From positions 821,501 to 885,500 of the forward strand of contig WAEK01000001.1 of the NCBI GenBank assembly GCA_011634665.1: a stretch of 64,000 nucleotides of DNA. The letters are read 5' to 3'. Shown here piece by piece: positions 12,419 through 23,433 of this stretch; position 1 is the first letter of the stretch, and each line of letters starts with the position of its first letter. The position numbers and the translations under genes are program-made. Source of the DNA: Mortierella sp. BCC40632. Lineage: Eukaryota; Mortierellomycota; Mortierellomycetes; Mortierellales; Mortierellaceae. A model generated the notes under the pieces. The model was not told the DNA's origin, searched no databases, and saw only the letters and a program-made list of their open reading frames with translations.

Positions 12419-14269
12419 ATGCGCGCCTCTAGCGACAACTCGTCGCCATTGCCCACAAGCCTACAGGCCAACAATGCTAGCACCACTCAGTTGTCGACAC
12501 CAGCGCAGCCATTGTCTGAATCTTTGAAGCGCTCCTTACCTCCAACACCGATCAACATGCATGAGGCTGATCCGCCATACATTGATGTAAGAACATCTTT
12601 CCAAAACTATGGACCATTCAGACAGCAGTGAACCTCAACCTTGTGCTCAATCTCTCATTTCAAACCATCTTCGTACTTCATTTCCGAAACCTAGGTCCTG
12701 ATCGCTGGAGGTATGGGAGGAACGATCGCCGACTTTCTAATGCATAGGTAACCAAACGCAATCTCCTTTGGATACCTCTTTCTCTCCTTTTTTTTATTGC
12801 CCCATGTTCGACTTGTCTCCACGTACTGGCTTGGCTGCCCCACTCTGTTACGATCTGACCAGGCGACTTTTCCCAACGTACTACAGCGTGGACACTGTGA
12901 AGACGCGGTTACAAGGACAGCCAGCAGGGAGCCCGCCCAAATACCACAACATGTTCCATGCCTACAGCACCATCCTCCGAGAAGAGGGTGTATCTCGTGG
13001 TCTCTACAGTGGAGTTGCACCTGCGATGACAGGTTCCTGTAAGCTCTTTTTTTTTTTTTTTTTTCAGTGCTTGGCTGTTAGAGTAAAAAAGTCACCACGC
13101 TCATGTGACAGCACCGATCAAAGAACAAACCATGATATTGACTCTTTTTTGAACCTCAGTGCCTGGGACCACTCTATACTTTGGAACTTACGAATATACC
13201 AAACGTAACCTAACTGCGGCAGGAGTCCCTGACACATTAGCCCATTTGGCAGGAGGTAATCCCAATCGCTCTACACTGTTGATTTGGGCGAATCCTCAGC
13301 GCAGCCAAAACAGGCGCTTGATCTCAAAATGTATATTTTCTTTCCATTTTAGGATCCATTGGAGACTTTGTGGCGTCATTTATCTATGTCCCCTCTGAAG
13401 TATTGAAGACAAGAATGCAGCTTCAAGGACGATACAACAACCCTTCTTTTATCAGTGGATACAACTATAAGAACACATGGCACGCTCTTCAGATGATCAT
13501 CAAGTACGATGGATTCCAGGCCTTATTCCAAGGTTATCGGGCGACTCTTTTGCGGGACGTGCCTTTCTCTGCTCTTCAGTTTGCATTTTATGGTAATGCG
13601 CATGTTCTATTTGATCCGCTCACTTTTCTTACATCTTGGGAGACTGCGGAGCAAATTGGTTTCTTCTCACGCTATGGGTATTTTTAAACGCTAAAACGAA
13701 GATTGTTTCCACAAAAATTCTCTCTTGCAGAAAAATTAAAAGCAGAAGCAAAGCGATGGGAAGCGCGACCTGATGGGTCAATGTCACTTCAAATTGAAAC
13801 AGCATGTGGTGCTGTTGCCGGAGGTATGGCAGGATTCCTCACGACTCCTCTAGATGTCATGAAGACTCTTCTACAAACTCAAGTCAAGCGGCCAACAGTA
13901 GGTGATTTCACTCTGGACTCTAGATATGTAAAATACACGGTTCACCTATGAAAGTAGATACTCACAGGCAAACTTTCATCATGATTCATGCGTTCCTCGC
14001 TCTAGAAATCAATATCAGGCGCAAGCCAAGGACTGGCAGGGACAGGCACAACAACGGGAGCCACAGCCCACAAATACTATGTCGGCATCTGGGATGGTCT
14101 GAAATGGAATCTGAAGCATCATGGAGTGATTGGAGGTCTTTTCCGAGGGGTTGGTCCTCGTGTCTTCTGGACATCTCTCCAGAGCGCCATCATGTTTGTC
14201 ATTTACGAGCAGGCACTGTATCTACAGGAGAATATGCGACACTTCGAGCAATGGCCCTACAACCGGTAG
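12419..14269 (+). CDS. Mitochondrial carrier protein (SLC25), Mme1-like
   Basis: Model: join(12419..12586, 12695..12747, 12887..13038, 13160..13255, 13353..13592, 13731..13897, 14006..14269), 379 aa. Every junction is GT-AG and in phase. Three tandem carrier repeats are visible with signature motifs: [12 protein letters not shown] (Ser in place of the usual Pro), [13 protein letters not shown] and [13 protein letters not shown]. The atypical first motif after a [12 protein letters not shown] helix resembles yeast Mme1 (YMR166C), a proposed mitochondrial Mg2+ exporter of similar length, so an inner-membrane solute carrier of that branch is likely. The substrate is inferred, not shown. The N-terminal 50 residues are Ser/Pro-rich. 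The 5' leader is CTTTCT-rich. The 3' end converges on the RBM18-like gene 412 bp away. Carrier family membership is near certain. Confidence 0.93.
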
Positions 14270-14680
14270 AATATACAAAGCTAGGCCCATCTCTCTCTAA
14301 CACACACCCTTCCCAGGATCAGCAGCACGAGGCCTAAGCTGCCGCTTTTGTCGTGCCCGTTCCAACTAGAGGCCTAATGTCTTGTCTCTCTATCGTATAT
14401 TCTCTTCCCCCCCCCTTCTCTTGGCATCAACCTTCTCCGGGGACTTTTTTAAGGTCCACATCTGTATCTTTTAGTTTTTTATCCATTTCCTCTCCCTCAC
14501 CTTCGTTCCATTCCTCTATGGTTGCTCCTGTCCAGTTTGTTTTCATCCAGACATCCGCCATTGAAATTTCTCACGATCAAATATAGAATCCATGCTAATA
14601 AAAAGAAAGAAAGAAAAGAGAGAAAGGGCAAGTGTCAAGTTGTGAGGTTAAATGATCAAATGCCCCCTCTCCCTATTTTT
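14270..14680. other. Convergent 3' intergenic region
   Basis: About 410 bp between two converging genes. It contains a C-rich run, T-rich stretches and A-rich AAGAAAG sequence that could serve 3'-end formation on either strand. No gene seen. Confidence 0.6.
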
Positions 14681-15652
14681 TTAATAAGGTCGTGGCCTGG
14701 CTCCTGGATCTCTGCTATTCCTTGAATGTCTGCTATTGGAGGCGCCGCCGAAGCTTCTGGATGCTGAGGATGATGTAGAGGTCGAGGATGACCGCGAGGT
14801 GCCTGCGGTCGTGTTCCTCTGATGGTTGGAGGTTGAGGCCATGGGTCTAGGAGGCAAAGACGGATGAATTGATGGAGAAGATGTTGTCAAGGCGGGAGAT
14901 GGCTGAGACATCTGAGCCAACTTGCGTTCCATAGCCTTGATCTTTTCCTCGGTCGATGCGTTCTGGAGTGGACTTGTTTTCAAGAGTGAGAAAGCTGTAG
15001 GGCGGTTTTTGGGATCCAAAGTTCGTTTCCTGCCTTGAGGATCTGAATCTGCATTTGCCGGTGCCTAGCCCCAAGAGATTTATTACGTAAACATCAAAAT
15101 TAGTCCAAAGTGGAGTAGAGACAACTGCCAAGCGATTCTTTAAAAAAAAAAAAAAAAAAAAAGGATCTGGCAGGGCAGTATGGGAGAGAAAGTCGAGACA
15201 CCTACCATGTTGGCAAGAGAGACGTTAAGGGGTTTGAGCTTGATGGGTTTCCTATGCATCTGCTTAACAGCTGAAGCCGCTTGATCTGCATTTTCGTATT
15301 CGATGAAACAATACCCGCGAGGAGTACCCTTCTTGGGACCATGCCAATGGAACATAAAGTCGAGCTTTGTGATTTTGCCAAACGGAGAGAAGAGCTTCAC
15401 GACAGCATACCTAACATAGACAATGATAAATTGAAGTTAGACTAAAGATAGTTTAGGCTTGACAGGCAATAACAACATGAAAAATTGATCAGGCCAGACG
15501 TACTCGTCAATGGTTGGGTCAAGGTTGCCAACATATATCCGCTTGTCATCAAGTGTCTTTGTGGAACTGGATGAATGGCTGAGGCCTGAGGATTTAGCTT
15601 GAGTAGGGTAGGACAGCAAATTGTTCTCGGGAGTGTGTGCTGAAGCCATCAT
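14681..15652 (-). CDS. RRM RNA-binding protein, RBM18-like
   Basis: Model: complement(join(14681..15064, 15206..15410, 15504..15652)), 245 aa. A single RRM begins at about residue 36 with RNP2 IYVGNLDP, runs through FSPFGKITKLDFMFH and has RNP1-like RGYCFIEYE. The insertion and spacing match metazoan RBM18 (WIGNLDP...EY, FGK, RGYCF). The C-terminus (last about 110 residues) is Ser/Thr/Pro-rich and disordered. Junctions: gtacgt donor phase 2, gtaggt phase 0. Two adjacent ATGs (15652 and 15649) are possible starts. The frame is open upstream to 15835, so a longer N-terminus cannot be excluded, but that stretch is leader-like. RBM18 function is poorly known; nucleic-acid binding is the safe prediction. 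Confidence 0.88.
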
Positions 15653-16494
15653 GTAAAGTGCGGGGGAGGGATAGGTAGGCACAGAAGAGCTGGTTGGTGG
15701 AAGAATGAATGGAGTGACAAAGAGAGTGCGAGACGGACAAGGAGCGAATGCAGGACGGACAAAATGGCAGGATGCTTGATGCAGAGAAGCAGGGAGGCAG
15801 TCCAAACGTCTTGAAAGAGAACATGTCAAAGCCACCGAGCCGACCGTCTTTTTGTTCTCTCAAACCTTGTCGCTCTCTTGGTTCCTGAGTGGACGGCAGG
15901 ACCAGGCGCCTCCGACAAGGACGCTGGCGCGCAATACCTGAGTAAGCTCTCTGGTAGGCTGCGTTTCTTTGCACGGGCAACGCGCTTTGTCGGGCTAGCA
16001 ATAGATAGCCCAGGATGGGACGCGGTTTCCCATGCATGCATTGCTCATGCTAGCTCCCATTTTATTCGGTCGCGCAGCGGTCAAGAACAGATCAGCGTAT
16101 TCTGCCCGATGGGCGCACAGGCGAGAAGGGAGAAAGAAGAAAGAAAGAAAGAAAGAGAGCCGGGGACAACCACTGGGTGACAAAAGGCCGATCCCCCTCT
16201 CCCTAATGCGTTTCCGGGTGGATACCGCTCATACCGTGGACCACGGCCGAGAGCCGCGCGCCAGCCTAGCCCATCCATTGGGCTTGTCAGCAGTCTCTCC
16301 GCCAAGTTTTTTTTTTTTTTTTGCAAGCAAGCCATGCAGACGGCTTGCAACTGGGGCGGCGGGCACAGAGGGCTCTGTGCCCGCTCGTCATCAGGAAGGA
16401 AGGGGTCGATTGCTTATCGTCGATTATTTTGATTCCTCCGATCCGCTTTTGTTTCCTTCTTTCTCTCTTTCTTTTCTTTTTCTTTTTTTTTTTT

Positions 16495-16526
<32 letters not shown>

Positions 16527-16901
16527 TCTCTCTCTTTCTTTCTCTATCTCTTTCGTCCACTCAGCCTCTGTGCGCCAGTCTTCATCCTTTTCTTCGCTCG
16601 CTCGCTCTCACCCACACACCCTCGTTCTTCTCCATCCCTGTCTTCCCGCGGCCTTTTCTCCTCTCTCCCCCATCCTCTTCATCCTATATTCGATCCTCGA
16701 TCTCATCCATCTAGATTTCCTCCCTACCACCCATTACATTGGCGCGTCGTCTATTCAATCCTCCATCCCATCTCTTTCTCTCCATCCGCGTTCTCTTTGT
16801 CTGTTCCCTCGTCCCATCGGTTCCCGTAATCTGGATTCTCAGATCTCATCTCCTATTCGCTCCTCCTCCTCTTCCTTCTTCCTCAGCGTCTCCGCCCATC
16901 G
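15653..16901. promoter_or_regulatory. Divergent promoter region with CT-rich leader
   Basis: The interval separates the RBM18-like gene (minus) from the Zn2Cys6/C2H2 gene (plus). From about 16440 to 16900 it is strongly pyrimidine-rich, including a CT tract at about 16497-16560, on the coding strand of the downstream regulator, consistent with a long 5' leader. No gene is supported. The long frames here are low-complexity. Confidence 0.55.
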
Positions 16902-18651
16902 ATGACCCCAAGCGACCCGAAAACGATCCAAAACAACTCGACAACCACGACAATCCCGACGGCATCCCAAAAGGACAGCGGCAGCGGCGCGACAACATTG
17001 CCTGCGTCTGCAGCTTCTGCCATCGCGCAGGACTACGAAGGACAGGACAAAGAGACGTCGCAGACGGGCGAAGACCACGACAACATGGACTCGTCAGTCG
17101 CGTCTTCCAGCCAACCACACATAAGGTACGATAGGAAGGCGTCTCGGCATAGCAGACGGTTGGAGAAAGATATATATAAATATAAGAAAAAAAAAAAAAA
17201 AGTGAGAGAAAAGAAAAAAAAAGAAGAGTGAGAAAAAGAAAAAAGGTGCTCTGCTATGTATTGTCTAGTGTCCAATAGTCTTGTCTTTCTCTGGCTTGTT
17301 GTCTAGTCGCCGGGTGATGTTAGTGTGCGGGAAAAACGGTGTGCGGAGAATGCCGATCCACATAGTAATTGTTCCCTTTCCCCTGTCTATTGTCCCCGAA
17401 AACGTCCTTTCCTCTTCTCTTTCTTTTTCCCAATAGGGTTCCTGAGGTGCCTGAACACCCCTCTCACATAACCGCTACATCTCTCTCCCCAGCCGCTGAA
17501 CCATCTCCATCTTCCTCTCCGCCTACATCCTCTGCCTCTTCTTCGGGTGGTTCCTCTCCAACATGGTCCTCGGCCTCAATGGCTGTAGAGACAAGTACTG
17601 GAGGAACAGGGACGAGTCCAGGAGGAGGAGGAGGAGGAGGAGGAGGAGGAGGAGGAGCGGGAGTACCATCGCGCACGGGCTCAAGGGGGCCGCTTGGCCC
17701 TCGCCCTGGCGTGTACCGTCCCTGTGCACGCTGTCGGTCCAAAAAGACAAAGTGCGACCGTATCAAGCCCGCCTGCTCGAACTGCCAAAAGGGTGGGTCG
17801 AATGCACCCTGTGTCTACGACAATGATGAGCCCCTCGAAGCCAACGGATACCAGGAGGACGAGGATGAGGACGAGGACCTCCAGCTCGGGACGATGCGTC
17901 AGGGAGGAAAAGAACCAGTTGATGGTGTGGAAAGTATTGGAAGAGGAGGAGGAGCAACCGGTGGTCTTACAGGACAGAGTGGAAGGGTATCGAGTGCACG
18001 ATCTGCCAAAATCCAGAGCCACAGCAACAATAATAGCAGCAATAGCAGCAGCAGCGTCCATTCCGACGTCCATATCAATAGCAGTAACATCAAACAGGAC
18101 CCGACCAAGAACTCACCCTCCAATGCCAAAAAGGCGGCTTCTTCACAGGACTCCTTTTCTTTGTCTTCCTCGTCATCGTCGTCGACACCACAATCATCAG
18201 CGTCAGCACCCCCGCCCCATAAAAAGATTAAGACTTCTGCAGCGAGCTCGGCCGCGATCACACCAAGCCCATTGAGGACCTCAATGAGCCATCACAGCAA
18301 TGGCGACGGCAGCAGCGGTGCTGACGGTCCCACAAACATTGTACCTCTGGGAAAACGAGGAGCTGCCACCGCAGGAGTCTCCAACAACTCGTCCTCGGCC
18401 TCATCACCACGAGAGACTAACACAAAGCGGAAACCAGCTGCTTCTGCTGGTGCTGCACAAGGATCTGTATCATCGTCATCGTCATCTTCACCCACACGCG
18501 GAGAAGCATCGCATCAACAGTCAAAGCTCGAGGATGAGGAACAAGACGATGACGCCGGCAGTATCAACGGAGGTATGTTTTCTACCAGCTTTTTTTCTTT
18601 CTTTCTTTCTTTCTTTTTTATATATTTATACCTTATACACGCATACACACG

Positions 18652-18692
<41 letters not shown>

Positions 18693-20708
18693 ACACAGCA
18701 GCAGCAGCAGCAGGTTCAGGCTCTGCTGCTCCCACTCTACTAAGGGCTAGAAGGAGAACGGGACTGGAATCGGGGGCGGGGAATCGGGAATAGGGATGAC
18801 GGAAATAGGGGACAGGGACACACAGAGAGAAAGAGTGTGTGCGAGTGAGAGAGAAAGAGAGAGAGAGAGAGAGAAGAGACGGGAGCCTGCTCATCAAAGA
18901 GGCTACACGATCTCCTGTATCCTTCTCCCCCCGTTCTTCTTCTCCCATCTCTTTTTTTAATTCGCAGCCAGCCGTGAATCTCTTCACCACGCTGACAGCT
19001 GTGACGATGCTCCTTTTTATTGGCCAATGATCACTTCATAGATGCAGTCGTCTCTGGACTGTCTGTCAGGGAAATTGCCGACCAGGAGGACGATATTGAC
19101 ATGAAGCCAGCTCCCAGCGCGGGATCCAGAGACTCGACCACAACCACATCCAGGACCACCTCTGGGCGCTCTAAAAAGTCGGTCATCACCTTGGGATTGC
19201 TGGGTGGCGGTTCCGTTACCTCTGGAATGGGTGGAGGCGCAGGTGGTATGGGTGGCGTTGGTGGTGGTGGGAAGAGCATGTCACTTGGTAATCAGGCCAA
19301 GATCATGGCAGAACTCACCATGATGCGTCCACCGCCCCCTGTGTTTATTATTGACAAGAATCAGAAAGCACGCAGATGGGGTCGGTCTCGGGCTGCATTC
19401 CAAACCTTGGGAGGATCTGTCAGTCTCCCTCTCTGGACCTCAGGTAGGTGGAAAAGCCCTGCATGGATATATTTATAAAAAAAAAAAAAAAAAGGACGCA
19501 TTCAAAACCATTTGACTAATACTTCAATGGCCTACCATTCTTGTGCTATTTTATTTATTTGTTTATTTCATCCGTTTCAAGACCAAGAGATGTTGCTGAA
19601 CGAACCCAAGCCATTGGCATTACAACGACCGTTGATGGCCATGACCATGCCGATCACCAAATCCGGAGGTGGCGCAGGAGGTGCAACGGGCAACCTGGCC
19701 CGATATGCAGTCTTGAAACAACTCGACCTAGATCCCTATCAATACCAGACGCCCGAACGTGGCAATACACCTGATTCTCTTGAAGGATCTCCAGGACCAC
19801 AACCATCCACCTCTGGACCCCTCATAGGAGGTGCGGGAGCCTCAGGTGCTGGATCAGGGTCTGGAGCTGCCGTCTATGGAAGTGGAGGCGATTTATTGCA
19901 TGGCAAGAAGAAAAAGAAGAAACGCGGCGTCCGTCGACTGGAGGCGGAGATGAGTGGACGATCTTTATCAAGATCTCTTAATGGTGGCAACGGAGCATCG
20001 CTGGGAACAGATAAACGAGAACGTCGGTCTCCTGGATCGGGACATGGAAGGATGAAGCGTTCTCGAGCAGAGAGTGGAGCCTCATTAGGAGGGGCCGATG
20101 GAGAGGATATGGGGGCGTATTCAGGATCCGAAAGTTTATCTGCCTATGCACTTTCAAATACGCATGCATCCTCACCAGTACTAGCACACGCACTACCAGC
20201 TGCAGTGACCACGACAAGGAGATCGACACCTATCCCAACACGACCAAGGACGTTTGCATGTTCATTCGATGGATGTGGCAAATCTTTTATGGATAAATTC
20301 CACCTAGACCGGCATGAGAAACGACATGTCACACAAGAGATTGTTTGTGGTATCGATGGATGCACAAAGGCTTACAACTCGATCAGTACTGTGAGGCGGC
20401 ATCAGAGTATGGTCCATAAAGAGTACAAGGAACGGGAGCGACTTCGGGAAGCGGCAGTCGCAGCAGCAGCATCAACGTCAAATTCACAAAAACAGAGTAA
20501 GGGTCGCGGGGGTCGATCCAAAGATCACCTTGGGGCGACGGTGACCGCACGATCCATGAAGGCATCACCACAACCGTCCATGGGTGGAGCTTCCGAGTCG
20601 TCCACTCGAGCGTCTTCACCCGTGAGTCGAGTCCGGGAGGCGACCCAAGAGAGCCAAGAGTCTGAAGATGAAAGCATGGAGAATATGGATGGAGTCATGG
20701 TTGATTAA
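16902..20708 (+). CDS. Hybrid Zn2Cys6 plus C2H2 zinc-finger regulator
   Basis: Model: join(16902..17125, 17437..18572, 19042..19443, 19582..20708), 962 aa. All junctions are GT-AG with matching phases (2, 1, 1). Residues about 171-200 form a Zn2Cys6 cluster (CARCRSKKTKC...CSNC...C, spacing C-x2-C-x6-C-x6-C-x2-C-x8-C), preceded by a poly-Gly run. Residues about 810-870 form two canonical C2H2 fingers: CSFDGCGKSF...HEKRH, then CGIDGCTKAY...HQSMVH. Long Ser/Gly/Gln-rich linkers separate them, with basic stretches (GKKKKKKRG). The likely role is a nuclear DNA-binding regulator; having both finger types in one chain is uncommon. Intron 2 carries an (AC)n tract. The 3' end converges with the AzgA-like gene. 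An upstream acceptor at about 18966 was excluded because it gives a stop. Confidence 0.9.
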
Positions 20709-21232
20709 AAGAGAGAGAGAAAGAGATGCACGACTTTGCACAGAATTCGTCGCGATGAACACACCTAGCACGCATGTAATAATGCCTATCCTTTGTTTTG
20801 TTTTGTTTTGTTTACACTTTACCTAATGCTGTCATTACCACTTTGTTAAAGAAAGAAAGAAAGAAAAAAAAAGAAAAAAGAAAAAAAGAAAAAAAATACA
20901 TTAAAAGAGAAGAAAAAAACTAAGTCTTCAGCAAAGTTCGCTGGACCCCTCCCTCCATCTATTTCTAAGCATCCCTCGTATAATGTAGACCTCTTTTTTG
21001 GTCAATCCAAAAGTCGAATTTATTAGGCTTATGTTTCCAGGGGTCGCAAGGTATAAAAGAAACTAAAGGGACTAAAAAAAAGGTCCAAAGAAGAAAAAGT
21101 ACGAGAAAGAGAGGGATATAAAGGACAACTCATTTGCTGTAGCTGTACAAGCTCGTCCTGTCAACTACATTCTTCTTTTTTTTTCAGGAGAGCGGAAGGG
21201 GTGGGGATTGGGGGGGGGAACACGGAGTCTCT
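20709..21232. other. Convergent 3' intergenic region
   Basis: About 520 bp between two convergent stop codons. It is A-rich (repeated AAAGAAA runs at 20850-20920), with a TTTTG repeat and a T tract next to the permease stop. It probably holds both 3' UTRs. No gene seen. Confidence 0.6.
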
Positions 21233-23433
21233 TCAGTACTTGGGGATCTCGTGAACATCGCCGTGCATATCGATCTTGGCATCACGCTCCTCAGCTACCG
21301 CAGCCGCCTCACGCTCCAGACGCTCCTCCTCCTCCAAGACGTCCAAGGGGTCGACATAGACCGTACCACGGATCTTGCAGATGATGCGCTGAACCCATCC
21401 AGGAAGAACATTGCCAAGAGTAAAGCTCTCCGTGTTCCAGGGCTCACGCAGATCCTTGTCCTTGGGAGTGATCCTGCCACCGCTGATGACCTCAACAAAG
21501 TAGACAAAGCCGTTGATAGCAATGTACGAACCAATACCGGCAATGAGACCATAAGCGATCGAGTACGAGAGAGGCATGAGCGCAATGGTCAAGAAGGCGG
21601 GGATGGCATCACCGACATAGTCCCAGTTGATGGAGCGGACTGACTTGACCATCATAGAACCGACGACGATCAGAGCAGGACCAGTAGCCCATGGGGGGAA
21701 AGAGGCAAAGATGGGCGAGAAGAAGAGAGAGATAAAGAAGAAGAAGGCGGTGACGATCGAGGTAATACCAGTGCGACCACCCTCAGTGATACCAGCACCA
21801 GATTCGACAAAGGCCGTGACGGGAGGAACACCAAAGGCGGCACCGACAGTGATCGAGACAGCATCGCAGACAAAGGCGGCCGAGGAACCATCAAAGTCTC
21901 CGTTCTTGTACATGTAACCTCCAAACTTGGCCATCGAGTACAGAGTACCGGTCGTGTCGAGAATATCAACATACAAGAAGGTGATCAGAGCGACCCAGAT
22001 CTCGGCACTGTCAAGTTTAAAGTCCATCTGCCACAGAATATCGCGGATAGGGTGGAACGAGACGACCTTCTTGAAGTAATCAAATGCAACATCACCGGCA
22101 GAGGTGTCTGGGAAGAAGGTGAAAGTGGTGCCTCGGATCCAGGAAAGAATCGAGATGATAAGGATACCAATCAAGACAGCACCCTTGACACGGAAGAGCA
22201 TGCAGATCGAGATGATGATGAAACCAAAGATACCCATCCAGGTGGTGGGGCTCTCCATCCTCGTGCCGGGAACACAAGCACCGGCGGCATCTTTGACGCA
22301 TCCGGACAAGGTCACCAAGGTTGCGGGCTCGTCACCGATAAGCGAGATACCAGCTGTGGACTGGAGACCAATGAAGCAGAGGTAAAGACCGATACCAGCA
22401 CCAGTGGCAATCTTGATACTCTGAGGGATCAGACGAGCCAACCACTGACGGATACCAAAGATAGAGAGGAGCAAGAACAGAATTCCCTCGATAAAGACGG
22501 CAGCAACAGCAGTCTGGTACGAGATCTTGTTCGAGCCATGGAATCCAACAACAGTGTAGGTGAAGTAGGCGTTCAGACCCATTCCGGGGGCAAGACCGAT
22601 AGGCAGGTTGGCAAAGAGACCGATCAAGAAGGTCGAGAAGGCAGCAATAGCAGCCGTAGCGGTAATCAAATCAAGCTTCAGGTTGGCGAGACAGGCAGCA
22701 TACTCAGGGTCGTTTCCACAGCCAGCCTCGGTTCTGAAGGTATTGTCGCAGACACAGGTTCCTCCAGAAGCTTGGACGAGCATCGAGTTGACCGAGATAA
22801 TGTAGGCCTACACTCATGCAAACCCATTGATCGGAGAGAGGAGAGAGAGGTTGGCGAAGGTGATGATGGTGATGGTGGAGATGGAGTGGGGAGAAGGGCG
22901 AGTTGGAAATAGATAGAGTGAGAGACATTTCGCAGGAACAGGAACAGCGTGGAAGGCCGCGTGGCGACAAACATCATTCGGATGTTCCAACGTAGGCAGT
23001 AACACCATGCAGGACGATAGGAAAGGATGTGAATAAGAGTGAGCAAAATAGAGGAAGAGGCCGTTTAGTCATCTGGTTCATGCACTGAGAAGAGAGCGAA
23101 ACGGCTGGCCACGGAAAATTAACACGAAGCCAACGAGGCGCCACAGAGAGACTCCCACACTCCACACTCTCCTGTCTCTTCTCATTCGGTTGGCTCAGGG
23201 TCGCACGAGGCCGTGCCAAAAAAAAAAAAAAAAAAAAAAGAGAGAGAGAAAGAGCGCTCGAAGAGGAGGAAGCAAAGAATTACCATCGTAACAAAGGTGG
23301 TGAGACCGGCACGGATCTCAGTCGTGAACTTGGAGCCGACACGTTCACGACGAGCGCCAGAGCCTTCAAGGCGGAAGTACTTTCCAGCCGCAGACTGAGC
23401 GACTTTGGTGTTGAGGTTGTCGAAGAAGCCCAT
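21233..23433 (-). CDS. AzgA-type adenine/guanine (purine) permease
   Basis: Model: complement(join(21233..22807, 23284..23433)), 574 aa, close to the usual length of fungal AzgA. The N-terminus MGFFDNLN leads to TEIRAGLTTFVTM, which splices in phase 0 to AYIISVNSMLVQASGGTC. The conserved family motifs GLAPGMGLNAYF, LDTTGTLYSMA and FVESGAGITEGGRTG are present, and about a dozen hydrophobic segments are visible. The expected job is H+-coupled uptake of adenine, guanine or hypoxanthine at the plasma membrane. The acidic C-terminal tail (EEEERLEREAAAVAEERD) may be a sorting or turnover signal (inference). The single intron is 476 nt, long for this window, and contains A and GA tracts. Family call is firm; substrate range is inferred. 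Confidence 0.93.

Noticed and set aside
18573..19041. Alternative acceptor at about 18966 in intron 2 of the hybrid regulator
   Set aside because: Joining there leads to an in-frame stop before 19042. The 19042 acceptor keeps frame.
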